Of a DNA stretch of 5,386 nucleotides, positions 1 through 5,384 are shown in pieces; the stretch's first letter is position 1, and the number at the start of each line of letters is the position of its first letter. The notes below the pieces were generated by a model. It saw nothing but the letters and a program-made list of their open reading frames with translations, had not been told where the DNA came from and searched no databases. Location of the stretch: contig JANXXY010000162.1 in NCBI GenBank assembly GCA_025350365.1, positions 1 through 5,386 on the forward strand. The letters are read 5' to 3'. The translations under genes were made by a program, and so were the position numbers. Source of the stretch: Bacteroidales bacterium. GTDB taxonomy: Bacteria > Bacteroidota > Bacteroidia > Bacteroidales > JAAUTT01.

Positions 1-51
1 AACTGGCTAATAACTAGTTACAATTAATTTCAGTTTTTGAATTAGCACTCA

Positions 52-71
52 TTACCGAAGTACTATGATTA
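52..71 (+). repeat. Direct repeat, copy 1 (20 nt)
   Basis: TTACCGAAGTACTATGATTA at 52-71 recurs at 195-214 with one mismatch (C at 63, T at 206). The copies lie 143 nt apart in the same orientation and similarity stops sharply at both ends. The unit contains CCGAAG, so it is not simply low-complexity A/T sequence. Its function is unknown; it could be a paired protein-binding site or the relic of a small duplication. Confidence 0.7.
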
Positions 72-194
72 CAATAGTTCGTTAAATTTTCAAGTTCTGC
101 ATTTTTATATAATGTAATACGTTGAAATACATAGAAATAAATAAATATCTAAATATATATCTAAGTATTTCATTTTAAGAACATCTCTGAATAT

Positions 195-214
195 TTACCG
201 AAGTATTATGATTA
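195..214 (+). repeat. Direct repeat, copy 2 (20 nt)
   Basis: This is the second copy of the 52-71 unit, TTACCGAAGTATTATGATTA, 19 of 20 identical. It ends 36 nt before the ATG at 251, so it lies in the likely leader or promoter zone of the arfB-type gene. That position would suit a cis-regulatory site, but this is inference only. Confidence 0.7.
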
Positions 215-250
215 ATAAATAAACAAATTAAGAGCTTAGACACAATATAA

Positions 251-667
251 ATGCAAACTGATATTATTAACGGAAGAGATTTTTCAAACGAATTTATAAT
301 AACTGCCTCAAGAAGCAGTGGTGCCGGAGGACAAAATGTAAACAAAGTGAATACGAAAGTGGAACTGCGTTTTCATGTTTCCGATTCGCAACTTTTAACT
401 GACCATGAAAAGGTAATTATTCACCACAAATTAGTTACTAAAATCAGTATTGATGGATATTTGATCATCGTTTCTCAAACCGAACGGTCGCAGCTAAAGA
501 ACAAAAAAATTGCTATCGAAAAGTTTTATGTGATGATCGAAAAGGCATTAACACCCCGAATCAAAAGAAAACCCACCAGACCTACAAAGGCCTCGAAAGA
601 AAAAAGGCTGGAAACAAAACGAATCATTGGTGGAAAAAAAACATCCCGCAGAATTTCGGAAGACTGA
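251..667 (+). CDS. arfB: ArfB-type peptidyl-tRNA hydrolase, ribosome rescue factor (138 aa)
   Basis: This is a stand-alone class I release-factor catalytic domain. Proteins of the ArfB (YaeJ) family enter ribosomes stalled on mRNA without a stop codon and hydrolyse the peptidyl-tRNA, independently of a codon. The sequence shows SGAGGQNVNKV with GGQ at residues 26-28, the same position as in E. coli ArfB, whose length (140 aa) is also nearly equal. It lacks the codon-recognition domains of RF1/RF2. The C-terminus from about residue 102 is a Lys/Arg-rich tail with RKPTRPTKASKEKR, matching the family tail that lies in the empty mRNA channel. The start is fixed by a stop codon (TAA at 248-250) directly upstream of the ATG. 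There is no Shine-Dalgarno sequence, as expected in Bacteroidota. It is transcribed alone and faces a convergent gene 50 bp away. A mitochondrial-ICT1-like name would describe the same family. The family call is secure; the cellular role rests on homologues. Confidence 0.93.
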   Translation: MQTDIINGRDFSNEFIITASRSSGAGGQNVNKVNTKVELRFHVSDSQLLTDHEKVIIHHKLVTKISIDGYLIIVSQTERSQLKNKKIAIEKFYVMIEKALTPRIKRKPTRPTKASKEKRLETKRIIGGKKTSRRISED

Positions 668-679
668 AAAGGCATGATT

Positions 680-716
680 AAGTGCAGTTTCACCTGGCTT
701 TTCGTAATTTTTTCTT
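680..716 (+). terminator. Possible weak terminator after the arfB-type gene
   Basis: An imperfect hairpin pairs AAG and CAG (680-687) with CTG and CTT (694-700) across a small internal loop, with TTTCAC as the apical loop. A T-rich tail follows (701-716). The stem is short and interrupted, so intrinsic termination is doubtful. It is, however, the only structure in the 50-bp gap between the two convergent stops. Confidence 0.22.
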
Positions 717-717
717 A

Positions 718-1431
718 TCATAAATCAAAGGTAAGTATTAAGGGCGTATGGTCGCTATAACTTATCCAATTTTCGTAAGTTCCAATTTCAATATTTAGCA
801 ATTTGTCATAAATGTCAGCCGAAGCAAAGCAATAGTCAATGTGATAAGGCTTGTTTTTGTTGCGTTGTAGAAAAAAAGTGGGATGAATTTCCTTTCCTTG
901 TTCTTGGACAAGATGCTTATGATAAATGCTATAAATATTTCTGTCAACTAACCAATCAACAACTGCCGAATGATTTCCCTCCCGGTGTTTTCTGTCCCAA
1001 ATTTTATTGCTGTTAAAATCACCCGTAAGTATTGTCTGTCCGCTGTTAAGAAGCTGTTCGTAATGTTTAATTGCTTTCCAAACTTGTTCAATGTAGCGCA
1101 TGTTACTATCCTGTGGATTATTAGCCCAAATTGCAAAAAGTGTAAAGTCAAGCTGTCCACCAAATACAGATACAGGTAAAATTATCTTGAGGTCAGGGTT
1201 ATATTGGTCGAGAAGTTGAAATTTATAGTCGCTGTATGAAAAAACACCAAGTCCTTTATATTGATTATCTCCAAACCATAAAAAGTCATTTGGTTGTTGA
1301 GTTGCAGAACTGAATATTAATTTATCAGGATGCTCACATTCCTGTATAACCAATATGTCAGGTCGGTGAGCTAGAATAATATCCGCCTTTTTCCTAAATC
1401 CACCTTGACAGTTCCATGTTATTAATTTCAT
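718..1431 (-). CDS. Endonuclease/exonuclease/phosphatase (EEP) family protein (237 aa)
   Basis: This is a compact metal-dependent phosphodiesterase or phosphatase of the exonuclease III/DNase I fold; the substrate cannot be told from sequence. The expected motifs appear in order: WNCQG with Asn7, VIQEC with the metal-binding Glu31, TGDFNSN with Asp138 and Asn140, HIDYCF with Asp199, and YSDHTP with Asp227 and His228. All catalytic residues are therefore present. The frame is open to a TTG at 1446, but the ATG at 1431 gives the usual family beginning MKLITWNCQGG, so I chose it. No signal peptide or membrane segment is seen, so it is probably cytoplasmic. It lies 54 bp downstream of the GNAT gene on the same strand and probably shares its transcript. 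It is smaller than typical exonuclease III (about 260-270 aa) and lacks an obvious DNA-binding extension, so DNA, RNA, nucleotide and lipid headgroup substrates all remain possible. Confidence 0.88.
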   Translation of the reverse strand: MKLITWNCQGGFRKKADIILAHRPDILVIQECEHPDKLIFSSATQQPNDFLWFGDNQYKGLGVFSYSDYKFQLLDQYNPDLKIILPVSVFGGQLDFTLFAIWANNPQDSNMRYIEQVWKAIKHYEQLLNSGQTILTGDFNSNKIWDRKHREGNHSAVVDWLVDRNIYSIYHKHLVQEQGKEIHPTFFLQRNKNKPYHIDYCFASADIYDKLLNIEIGTYENWISYSDHTPLILTFDL

Positions 1432-1485
1432 TTTTTTGTCAGTCAATTCCTGGTTGCATGGTTTTCTTAGAATGGCCGCTAACTT

Positions 1486-1884
1486 TTATTCCGTGCGATT
1501 AATTATAAAACCATTTTCCACTTTATTGAAGCCCATCTTAGGATAAAAATCCATTGCCCCGGGAGCTGAAAGATGGTGAAGTGTACATTTGTTTCCAATT
1601 TTTTCCATGGTTATTTCAATTAGTTTTTTACCGATACCTTTTCGTTGGAAAACCTTACGTACAGCCAAATCAGAAAGATAACAACAATATGAAAAATCGG
1701 TAAGAGAACGGCTTATCCCAACTAAATCCTTTCCATCCCAAGCTGATACTATAAGGTTGGAGTTTTTATACATCTCCCCTATCCGGTGAATGTCGAGTAA
1801 AGGTCTGTTAATTCCTGAACTTTGATAGAGATCCACAATTTGCCCCACCAATGGCACAATGCCAATTTCGTATGTGATATCCAT
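1486..1884 (-). CDS. GNAT family N-acetyltransferase (132 aa)
   Basis: It probably transfers an acetyl group from acetyl-CoA to an amine on an unknown small molecule or protein. The GNAT core is visible: strand 4 reads YLSDLAVRK (residues 69-77), followed by the pyrophosphate-binding loop QRKGIGKKLI (80-89), which fits the Q/R-x-x-G-x-G/A motif A. Near the C-terminus SAPGAMDFYPKMGF (106-119) is the typical A..FY.k.GF motif B. The 132-aa length is a single minimal domain. The ATG at 1884 is preceded by an A/T-rich leader without a Shine-Dalgarno sequence. It is the first gene of a probable two-gene unit with the EEP protein downstream. The compact form resembles small GNATs annotated generically in many bacteria; sequence alone does not distinguish antibiotic, amino-acid or protein acetylation. 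Confidence 0.9.
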   Translation of the reverse strand: MDITYEIGIVPLVGQIVDLYQSSGINRPLLDIHRIGEMYKNSNLIVSAWDGKDLVGISRSLTDFSYCCYLSDLAVRKVFQRKGIGKKLIEITMEKIGNKCTLHHLSAPGAMDFYPKMGFNKVENGFIINRTE

Positions 1885-1952
1885 AAAATTTTAAATGGTT
1901 AGATGGTTAATATAGTAATTGCTTTACTTACCTCTGATATGGCTTAAACATC

Positions 1953-1974
1953 CTGCCAGTGGATAGCTGGTCAG
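1953..1974 (-). other. Imperfect hairpin in the likely GNAT leader
   Basis: CTGCCAG (1953-1959) pairs with CTGG-T-CAG (1967-1974), giving a 7-bp stem with one bulged T and a 7-nt loop. It lies about 70-90 nt upstream of the GNAT start, within the leader that a promoter at 2011-2018 would produce. No T-run follows on either strand, so it is not an intrinsic terminator. It could be a leader structure or chance. Confidence 0.3.
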
Positions 1975-2010
1975 TTAACAATAATAGAATATTTTTTACG
2001 CCGGCTAATA

Positions 2011-2018
2011 CAAAGGTA
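2011..2018 (-). promoter_or_regulatory. Candidate Bacteroidota -7 element for the GNAT/EEP unit
   Basis: Read on the reverse strand this is TACCTTTG, a full match to the Bacteroidota -7 consensus TAnnTTTG. A matching TTG -33 element is not found at the usual distance; the nearest TTG is only 11 nt upstream. If used, it would give a leader of about 120 nt before the GNAT ATG. Confidence 0.35.
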
Positions 2019-2135
2019 AAAAGTTAGTACAATATAGAGGGTTACTTGGTCGTTAATTTTTAAATGCAAAAGTTAAGATTAAAACTATTTTTACAGAAAT
2101 TTGTCTAAGATTGAAGGTATAGGAACATCAAAATA

Positions 2136-2167
2136 TTTTTGCTTTTTTGCGAAACAATTATGTTTTG
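2136..2167 (+). promoter_or_regulatory. Candidate promoter for the ABC exporter operon
   Basis: TTTTTG (2136-2141) is followed after 17 nt by TATGTTTTG (2159-2167). This resembles the Bacteroidota TTTG...TAnnTTTG pair, but with one extra T in the -7 element. The predicted leader would be about 145 nt and would carry the hairpin at 2201-2229. No better forward match was found closer to the ATG at 2319. Confidence 0.3.
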
Positions 2168-2200
2168 AAAATTTGAAACAACTTCGATAATTCATGAGTT

Positions 2201-2229
2201 GAAGATTAAAAGACAGTTTTAATTACTTC
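2201..2229 (+). other. A/T-rich inverted repeat upstream of the ABC operon
   Basis: GAAG-ATTAAAA (2201-2211) and TTTTAAT-ta-CTTC (2217-2229) form an 11-bp stem interrupted by a 2-nt bulge, with a GACAG loop. The inner seven pairs are perfect. It lies about 90 nt before the ABC start, so it could be a regulator-binding dyad or a leader hairpin. A/T-rich dyads also arise by chance. Confidence 0.4.
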
Positions 2230-2318
2230 ATTTATATATGATTCTCTTTAAAAATACTAATTATTAATTACTTAATGCTCTTTATTATAACTTACGAATT
2301 GACAATTACGACCTTCTT

Positions 2319-3059
2319 ATGACAAACCAGGAATATATTGTTGACGTTCGGCACGTGAAAAAATCTTTTAAGGATGTCCATGCGGTTAAAGGGGTTGACC
2401 TGATGATTAAGACTGGCGAGTTTCTTGCATTGCTGGGTCCAAACGGGGCTGGAAAAACCACATTGGTTGAAATGATTGAAGGAATTCAACATCCCGATGA
2501 AGGAGAGATATTCATTTCCGGTAAACAATGGAAAAACCATCAGCATGAGCTTCATCAGATGATTGGTCTGTCGCTTCAGGAAACCCGGTTTATGGACAAA
2601 CTTACAGCATATGAAACCATGCGTTTATTTGCCAGTTTTTACAAGCTAGGTATCAATAGGGTAGATGAAGTTTTTAAACTTATTGGTTTGGAGGAAAAGA
2701 AAAAATCGTATGTAAACAATTTGTCGGGTGGTCAACGTCAGCGATTGGCGTTGGGTGTCGCGCTGCTTAACAAACCTAAAATTCTGCTTCTGGACGAGCC
2801 CACTACTGGTCTCGACCCAAATGCACGCCGGGAGATATGGAATATATTGCTCGACCTGAAAAAAGAGCAGAAAACATCTCTGATACTTACCTCTCACTAC
2901 ATGGAAGAAGCCGAATACCTTTGCGACCGTATCGTGATCATGGACGAGGGAAAAATTTTAGCCGAAGGTTCGCTTCAGGAAATACTTACTCTTGGAGGCG
3001 GTCATCACTCGTTGGACGAATTGTTTATTTCACTCACCGGACGCCATTTATATGAATAA
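2319..3059 (+). CDS. ABC exporter ATP-binding protein, DrrA/CcmA-like (246 aa)
   Basis: This is the nucleotide-binding subunit of an ABC-2 type exporter and powers the permease encoded directly downstream. All ATPase motifs are intact and in order: Walker A GPNGAGKTT (residues 40-48), Q-loop Gln87 in LSLQET, signature LSGGQRQRL (135-143), Walker B ILLLDEP (155-161), D-loop TGLDP (163-167) and switch His193 in TSHYMEEAE. The C-terminus LDELFISLTGRHL resembles the tail of DrrA/CcmA-type subunits, which often ends in a LTGR-like motif. The ATG at 2319 is the first ATG in the frame and puts the first beta strand where the family expects it; no Shine-Dalgarno sequence precedes it. Its stop overlaps the permease start by 8 nt, so translation is probably coupled. 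The substrate class (drug, lipid, polysaccharide or other) cannot be assigned. Confidence 0.95.
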   Translation: MTNQEYIVDVRHVKKSFKDVHAVKGVDLMIKTGEFLALLGPNGAGKTTLVEMIEGIQHPDEGEIFISGKQWKNHQHELHQMIGLSLQETRFMDKLTAYETMRLFASFYKLGINRVDEVFKLIGLEEKKKSYVNNLSGGQRQRLALGVALLNKPKILLLDEPTTGLDPNARREIWNILLDLKKEQKTSLILTSHYMEEAEYLCDRIVIMDEGKILAEGSLQEILTLGGGHHSLDELFISLTGRHLYE

Positions 3060-4170
3060 AATAACCAACCATCAGCTTTATCGGTTAACCGTTGCTCATT
3101 TTGCTGAAATTATTCGCGAACCGGCCGTGATCTTTTGGGGAGTAGTTTTCCCAATTTTGATGGCCTGGGGTCTTGGAATTGCATTTACTCAAAAAGGCGT
3201 AGTAACCTCAAAACTAGCCATAGTAAAAGTCATTTCAGTGACGGATTCTGTTCATGAAACAAAACTGGCGAGCTATTTAGCTGCAAATGCCGTTAAAAAG
3301 GATAGTTCATACACGATAGAGCTTAAAAATGCAAAACTGGGAAATGTTAATCTTGTGTTTATAGAAACATCGTGGACAAATGCCTATACGATGCTTAAAA
3401 AGGGCAAAGTATCTATGATTATTGAAGACAAAACATCGGAGACTAAATATCATTTTGATCCGGCAAATTCTGAGGCTAAAACTTCTTACCAACTTGTAGC
3501 AAATCTTTTTACGTATGGATCATCGTTTTATACATTCAACCAATCAAATATCGAACCGTTAACATTGACCGGCACAAGGTATGTTGATTTTTTAATTCCG
3601 GGTTTGCTGGCAATGGGTGTAATGATGGCATGTGCATGGGGAATCAGTTATACCATTATCGACCGTCGTTCGAAAAAATTATTACGACGCATGGTGGCAA
3701 CACCCATGAAAAAGTCGAACTTTTTGTTTGCGTTGATAACTGCCCGGTTAACTATGAATGTGATGGAAGCTCTTCTACTTTTTGTGTTTGCCTGGTTATA
3801 TTTTGGTATAAAAGTTCAGGGAAGCTGGCCTGCTTTGATTGTTATATTTTTAGCCGGGAATATTGCTTTTTCCGGCATTTCCATTTTAATATCATCACAT
3901 ACAGCCAACCCCGAAGTCGGGAACGGCATTATTAATGCATTGGTTACTCCAATGATGGTGGTGTCTGGTGTTTTTTTCAGTTACCATAATTTTCCTGATT
4001 GGACTTTGCCTATCATTAGAAACCTGCCCCTGACTATGATTGCCGATAGCTTTAGAAGTATTTTTAACGAAGGTGCAGGCTTTGCTGATGTATGGCGCGA
4101 AGCATTAGCGCTCACAACCATCGGAACAGTATCGTTTATTATCGGATTGAAGTTGTTTAAATGGTATTAA
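3052..4170 (+). CDS. ABC-2 type exporter permease (372 aa)
   Basis: This is the membrane subunit that forms the export path, probably as a homodimer, with the ATPase upstream. Hydrophobic segments lie at about 27-46, 182-203, 224-250, 258-282, 292-311 and 348-366, giving six membrane spans. Between the first and second span is a loop of about 135 residues (47-180) expected outside the cytoplasm, as in the YhhJ/ABC2_membrane_3 type. Family-like motifs are RRMVATPMKKS (212-222) after span 2 and LPLTMIADSFRSIF (325-338) between spans 5 and 6. The frame is open upstream to a TTG at 2992, but the ATG at 3052 starts MNKITNHQLYRL, a normal cytoplasmic N-terminus, and overlaps the ATPase stop as ATGAATAA. 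The extra 20 residues would only be the ATPase tail read in another frame. No second permease, membrane fusion protein or outer-membrane channel gene is next to it. Confidence 0.92.
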   Translation: MNKITNHQLYRLTVAHFAEIIREPAVIFWGVVFPILMAWGLGIAFTQKGVVTSKLAIVKVISVTDSVHETKLASYLAANAVKKDSSYTIELKNAKLGNVNLVFIETSWTNAYTMLKKGKVSMIIEDKTSETKYHFDPANSEAKTSYQLVANLFTYGSSFYTFNQSNIEPLTLTGTRYVDFLIPGLLAMGVMMACAWGISYTIIDRRSKKLLRRMVATPMKKSNFLFALITARLTMNVMEALLLFVFAWLYFGIKVQGSWPALIVIFLAGNIAFSGISILISSHTANPEVGNGIINALVTPMMVVSGVFFSYHNFPDWTLPIIRNLPLTMIADSFRSIFNEGAGFADVWREALALTTIGTVSFIIGLKLFKWY

Positions 4171-4205
4171 AAGAATAAATCCGATTTAAATTGATAAATG
4201 AATGA

Positions 4206-5222
4206 TTAGTGATCCGAAACTCTTGAATGAATGGGATGCTTACTTTTTGAATTTACCATTGCCAATATGAGTAATGCTATTAATCCCAAAATAAGATAAA
4301 TAAGGTTAGTGCTCGAGTGAGCTATCAGGGCAAAAATCTTTCCGTCTGTTTTATCTATTCCATAAAGAAATAATGATTCAATAACCATAAAATGCCAAGG
4401 GCCAATGCCTCCCTGTACAGGAGCAAGCATGGCAAGTCCACCCATAAGGAAAGTGAACATACCTGCCCATATAGTAAGGTGGTTGGTAGGCGGAAATGCA
4501 AGAAAAACAGCGTAAAGCATCAAAAACCAGAGTGTAAAAATAAGTAACGTATGACCAACAAAATACCAGATATTTTCCAACATCACAATGGATTTAATAC
4601 CTGCTTTGAAATTGTGTTTAACTTTGTTTATTTTTTCACTAATCCCCGTATGTTTTAGAGGGTTAACTAAAAAAAATATAATCACAATAAGCACAACTAC
4701 AGCTATTCCTAATAATATGTTGGATATGGATAAAAGTTTTACAAAATTCTCATTTATTTCAGGATGAACAGCAAAAAATTCTTTTACAATTCCAATATTG
4801 ATGGCAAAGATGATAATGGCAAGAAACATCATGGTTAAAAGGTCGGCAATGCGTTCCACAATCATGGTTCCTATGAGTTTTGATGCTGGTATTTTTTCGT
4901 ATTTGGCTAGAATGGTGCATCTGGCAACTTCGCCTGCCCTAGGTATAATAAGGTTTGTGAAATACATTACCACCACCGATAAAAAAATATTACTTACTTT
5001 AGGATTGTATCCTAAAGGTTTAATGAGCATTTTCCAACGAATAGCCCGGCTCCAGTTACTTACCTGTGAAAGTATAATTGAAGCAAGTATCCAAAAATAA
5101 TTAACTTCTGAAAGTCCTTTTTTTAATGTCTCTCGATCCATATCCTTGTAAATCCACCAAAACAGTGTGACACCAATTAGTAATACGAGGGAATATTTCA
5201 GAACATTTTTAACGATTTGCAT
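4206..5222 (-). CDS. LPG_synthase_TM (UPF0104/MprF flippase-domain) family membrane protein (338 aa)
   Basis: This is a multi-pass inner-membrane protein related to the flippase half of MprF (lysylphosphatidylglycerol synthase). The MprF synthase half is absent, so it probably moves or handles a lipid or lipid-linked sugar rather than aminoacylating one. About eight hydrophobic segments are seen, roughly at 10-26, 42-57, 74-92, 125-147, 165-187, 217-242, 251-275 and 300-323. Family-type motifs are SRAIRWKMLIKPLGY (58-72), PRAGEVARCTIL (94-105), MIVERIADL (120-128) and APVQGGIGPWHF (267-278). The tail after 324 is short and basic. The ATG at 5222 is preceded by a promoter match only about 20 nt away, giving a very short leader. 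In many Bacteroidota a protein of this family lies beside pan genes, but none is recognisable here. The family is well supported; the substrate is unknown. Confidence 0.9.
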   Translation of the reverse strand: MQIVKNVLKYSLVLLIGVTLFWWIYKDMDRETLKKGLSEVNYFWILASIILSQVSNWSRAIRWKMLIKPLGYNPKVSNIFLSVVVMYFTNLIIPRAGEVARCTILAKYEKIPASKLIGTMIVERIADLLTMMFLAIIIFAINIGIVKEFFAVHPEINENFVKLLSISNILLGIAVVVLIVIIFFLVNPLKHTGISEKINKVKHNFKAGIKSIVMLENIWYFVGHTLLIFTLWFLMLYAVFLAFPPTNHLTIWAGMFTFLMGGLAMLAPVQGGIGPWHFMVIESLFLYGIDKTDGKIFALIAHSSTNLIYLILGLIALLILAMVNSKSKHPIHSRVSDH

Positions 5223-5242
5223 TCTTAAAAAATTAGGAATGG

Positions 5243-5271
5243 CAAATTTAGTAATAATTACCTATCAACAA
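5243..5271 (-). promoter_or_regulatory. Promoter of the LPG_synthase_TM gene
   Basis: On the reverse strand TTG (5268-5266, with a second TTG at 5271-5269) is followed after 18 nt by TAAATTTG (5250-5243), a full match to the Bacteroidota TAnnTTTG element. Initiation about 7 nt downstream would leave a leader of roughly 14 nt before the ATG at 5222. This is the best promoter match in the window and suggests the gene is transcribed independently of what lies upstream. Confidence 0.5.
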
Positions 5272-5330
5272 TTGAACAAAAATGGATGGTTGTCAACTTT
5301 TACAGGCTTTGTGTCAAATAAAAAGCAGTA

Positions 5331-5384
5331 TTACCATTGAAATTTTAAGGTTTTCTGTAAATCTTCAATTGACTTTGCAGGCAA
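5331..5384 (-). CDS. Possible C-terminal end of an unknown gene (partial)
   Basis: A reverse reading frame enters from the right edge and ends at TAA (5333-5331), giving LPAKSIEDLQKTLKFQW. The mix of charged and hydrophobic residues looks protein-like, and the stop lies 60 nt upstream of the promoter of the next gene, a plausible gene spacing. Only 17 codons are visible, so no family can be assigned. The opposite strand is also open from an ATG at 5282 to the window edge, but its translation is poor in charged residues and looks like a shadow. Confidence 0.33.
   Translation of the reverse strand: MPAKSIEDLQKTLKFQW

Larger units (their letters stand above)
1..250. other. AT-rich intergenic spacer upstream of the arfB-type gene
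   Basis: No gene can be supported here. The stretch is extremely A/T-rich, with runs such as aaataaataaatatctaaat around 135-155. It holds a 20-nt direct repeat (listed separately) and a 10-nt perfect palindrome, TAACTAGTTA, at 11-20. I found no perfect TAnnTTTG -10-type element on the forward strand, so the promoter of the gene at 251 is not identified. The first 27 bases read NWLITSYN-stop in frame 1, which could be the tail of an upstream gene but is too short to call. Confidence 0.6.
1885..2318. other. 434-bp divergent intergenic region
   Basis: The region separates the reverse-strand GNAT/EEP unit from the forward ABC exporter operon, so it must hold the promoters of both. No convincing gene is seen. 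It contains a candidate reverse promoter element (2011-2018), a candidate forward promoter (2136-2167) and two imperfect hairpins (1953-1974 and 2201-2229). Near the ABC start there is a near-palindromic A/T block, TAATTATTAATTA, at 2258-2270. The remainder is unremarkable A/T-rich sequence. Confidence 0.7.

Noticed and set aside
1..27. Possible tail of an upstream forward gene (NWLITSYN then stop)
   Set aside because: Eight codons are too few to distinguish from chance.
130..165. Tandem-like ATATCTAA/AAATA runs
   Set aside because: Irregular low-complexity A/T sequence without a consistent unit or spacing; not a CRISPR or defined tandem repeat.
948..1179. Open frames on both strands inside the EEP gene (reverse 948-1163, forward 970-1179)
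   Set aside because: They lie wholly inside a gene with intact catalytic motifs, show no family motifs, and are shadows of its codon use.
2064..2108. 14-codon forward ORF (MQKLRLKLFLQKFV) in the divergent spacer
   Set aside because: It is tiny, in A/T-rich DNA, with no ribosome-binding signal; its basic amphipathic look is expected by chance from A/T-rich codons.
2075..2211. Repeated AAGATTAAAA at 2075-2084 and 2202-2211
   Set aside because: A 10-nt A/T-rich match in an A/T-rich spacer is expected by chance and the flanks do not align.
2292..2555. Reverse-strand open frame over the start of the ABC ATPase
   Set aside because: It is antisense to the Walker A region of a clear ATPase and has no recognisable features.
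2646..2897. Reverse-strand open frame inside the ABC ATPase
   Set aside because: It is antisense to the signature and Walker B motifs, so it is a shadow.
2992..3051. N-terminal extension of the permease from a TTG start
   Set aside because: The added residues come from the overlapping ATPase coding sequence in another frame, and the ATG at 3052 gives a normal permease start.
2837..3055. Forward open frame overlapping the end of the ABC ATPase
   Set aside because: It is an alternate frame of the conserved C-terminus with no motif of its own.
3307..3935. Open frames inside the permease (reverse 3307-3492, forward 3630-3935)
   Set aside because: Both are Cys- or Phe-rich out-of-frame translations of a well-supported membrane protein.
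4798..5100. Forward Met-rich open frame antisense to the flippase-like gene
   Set aside because: It covers conserved PRAGEVAR and ERIADL motifs on the other strand; the Met/Ile-rich composition is typical of an antisense shadow.
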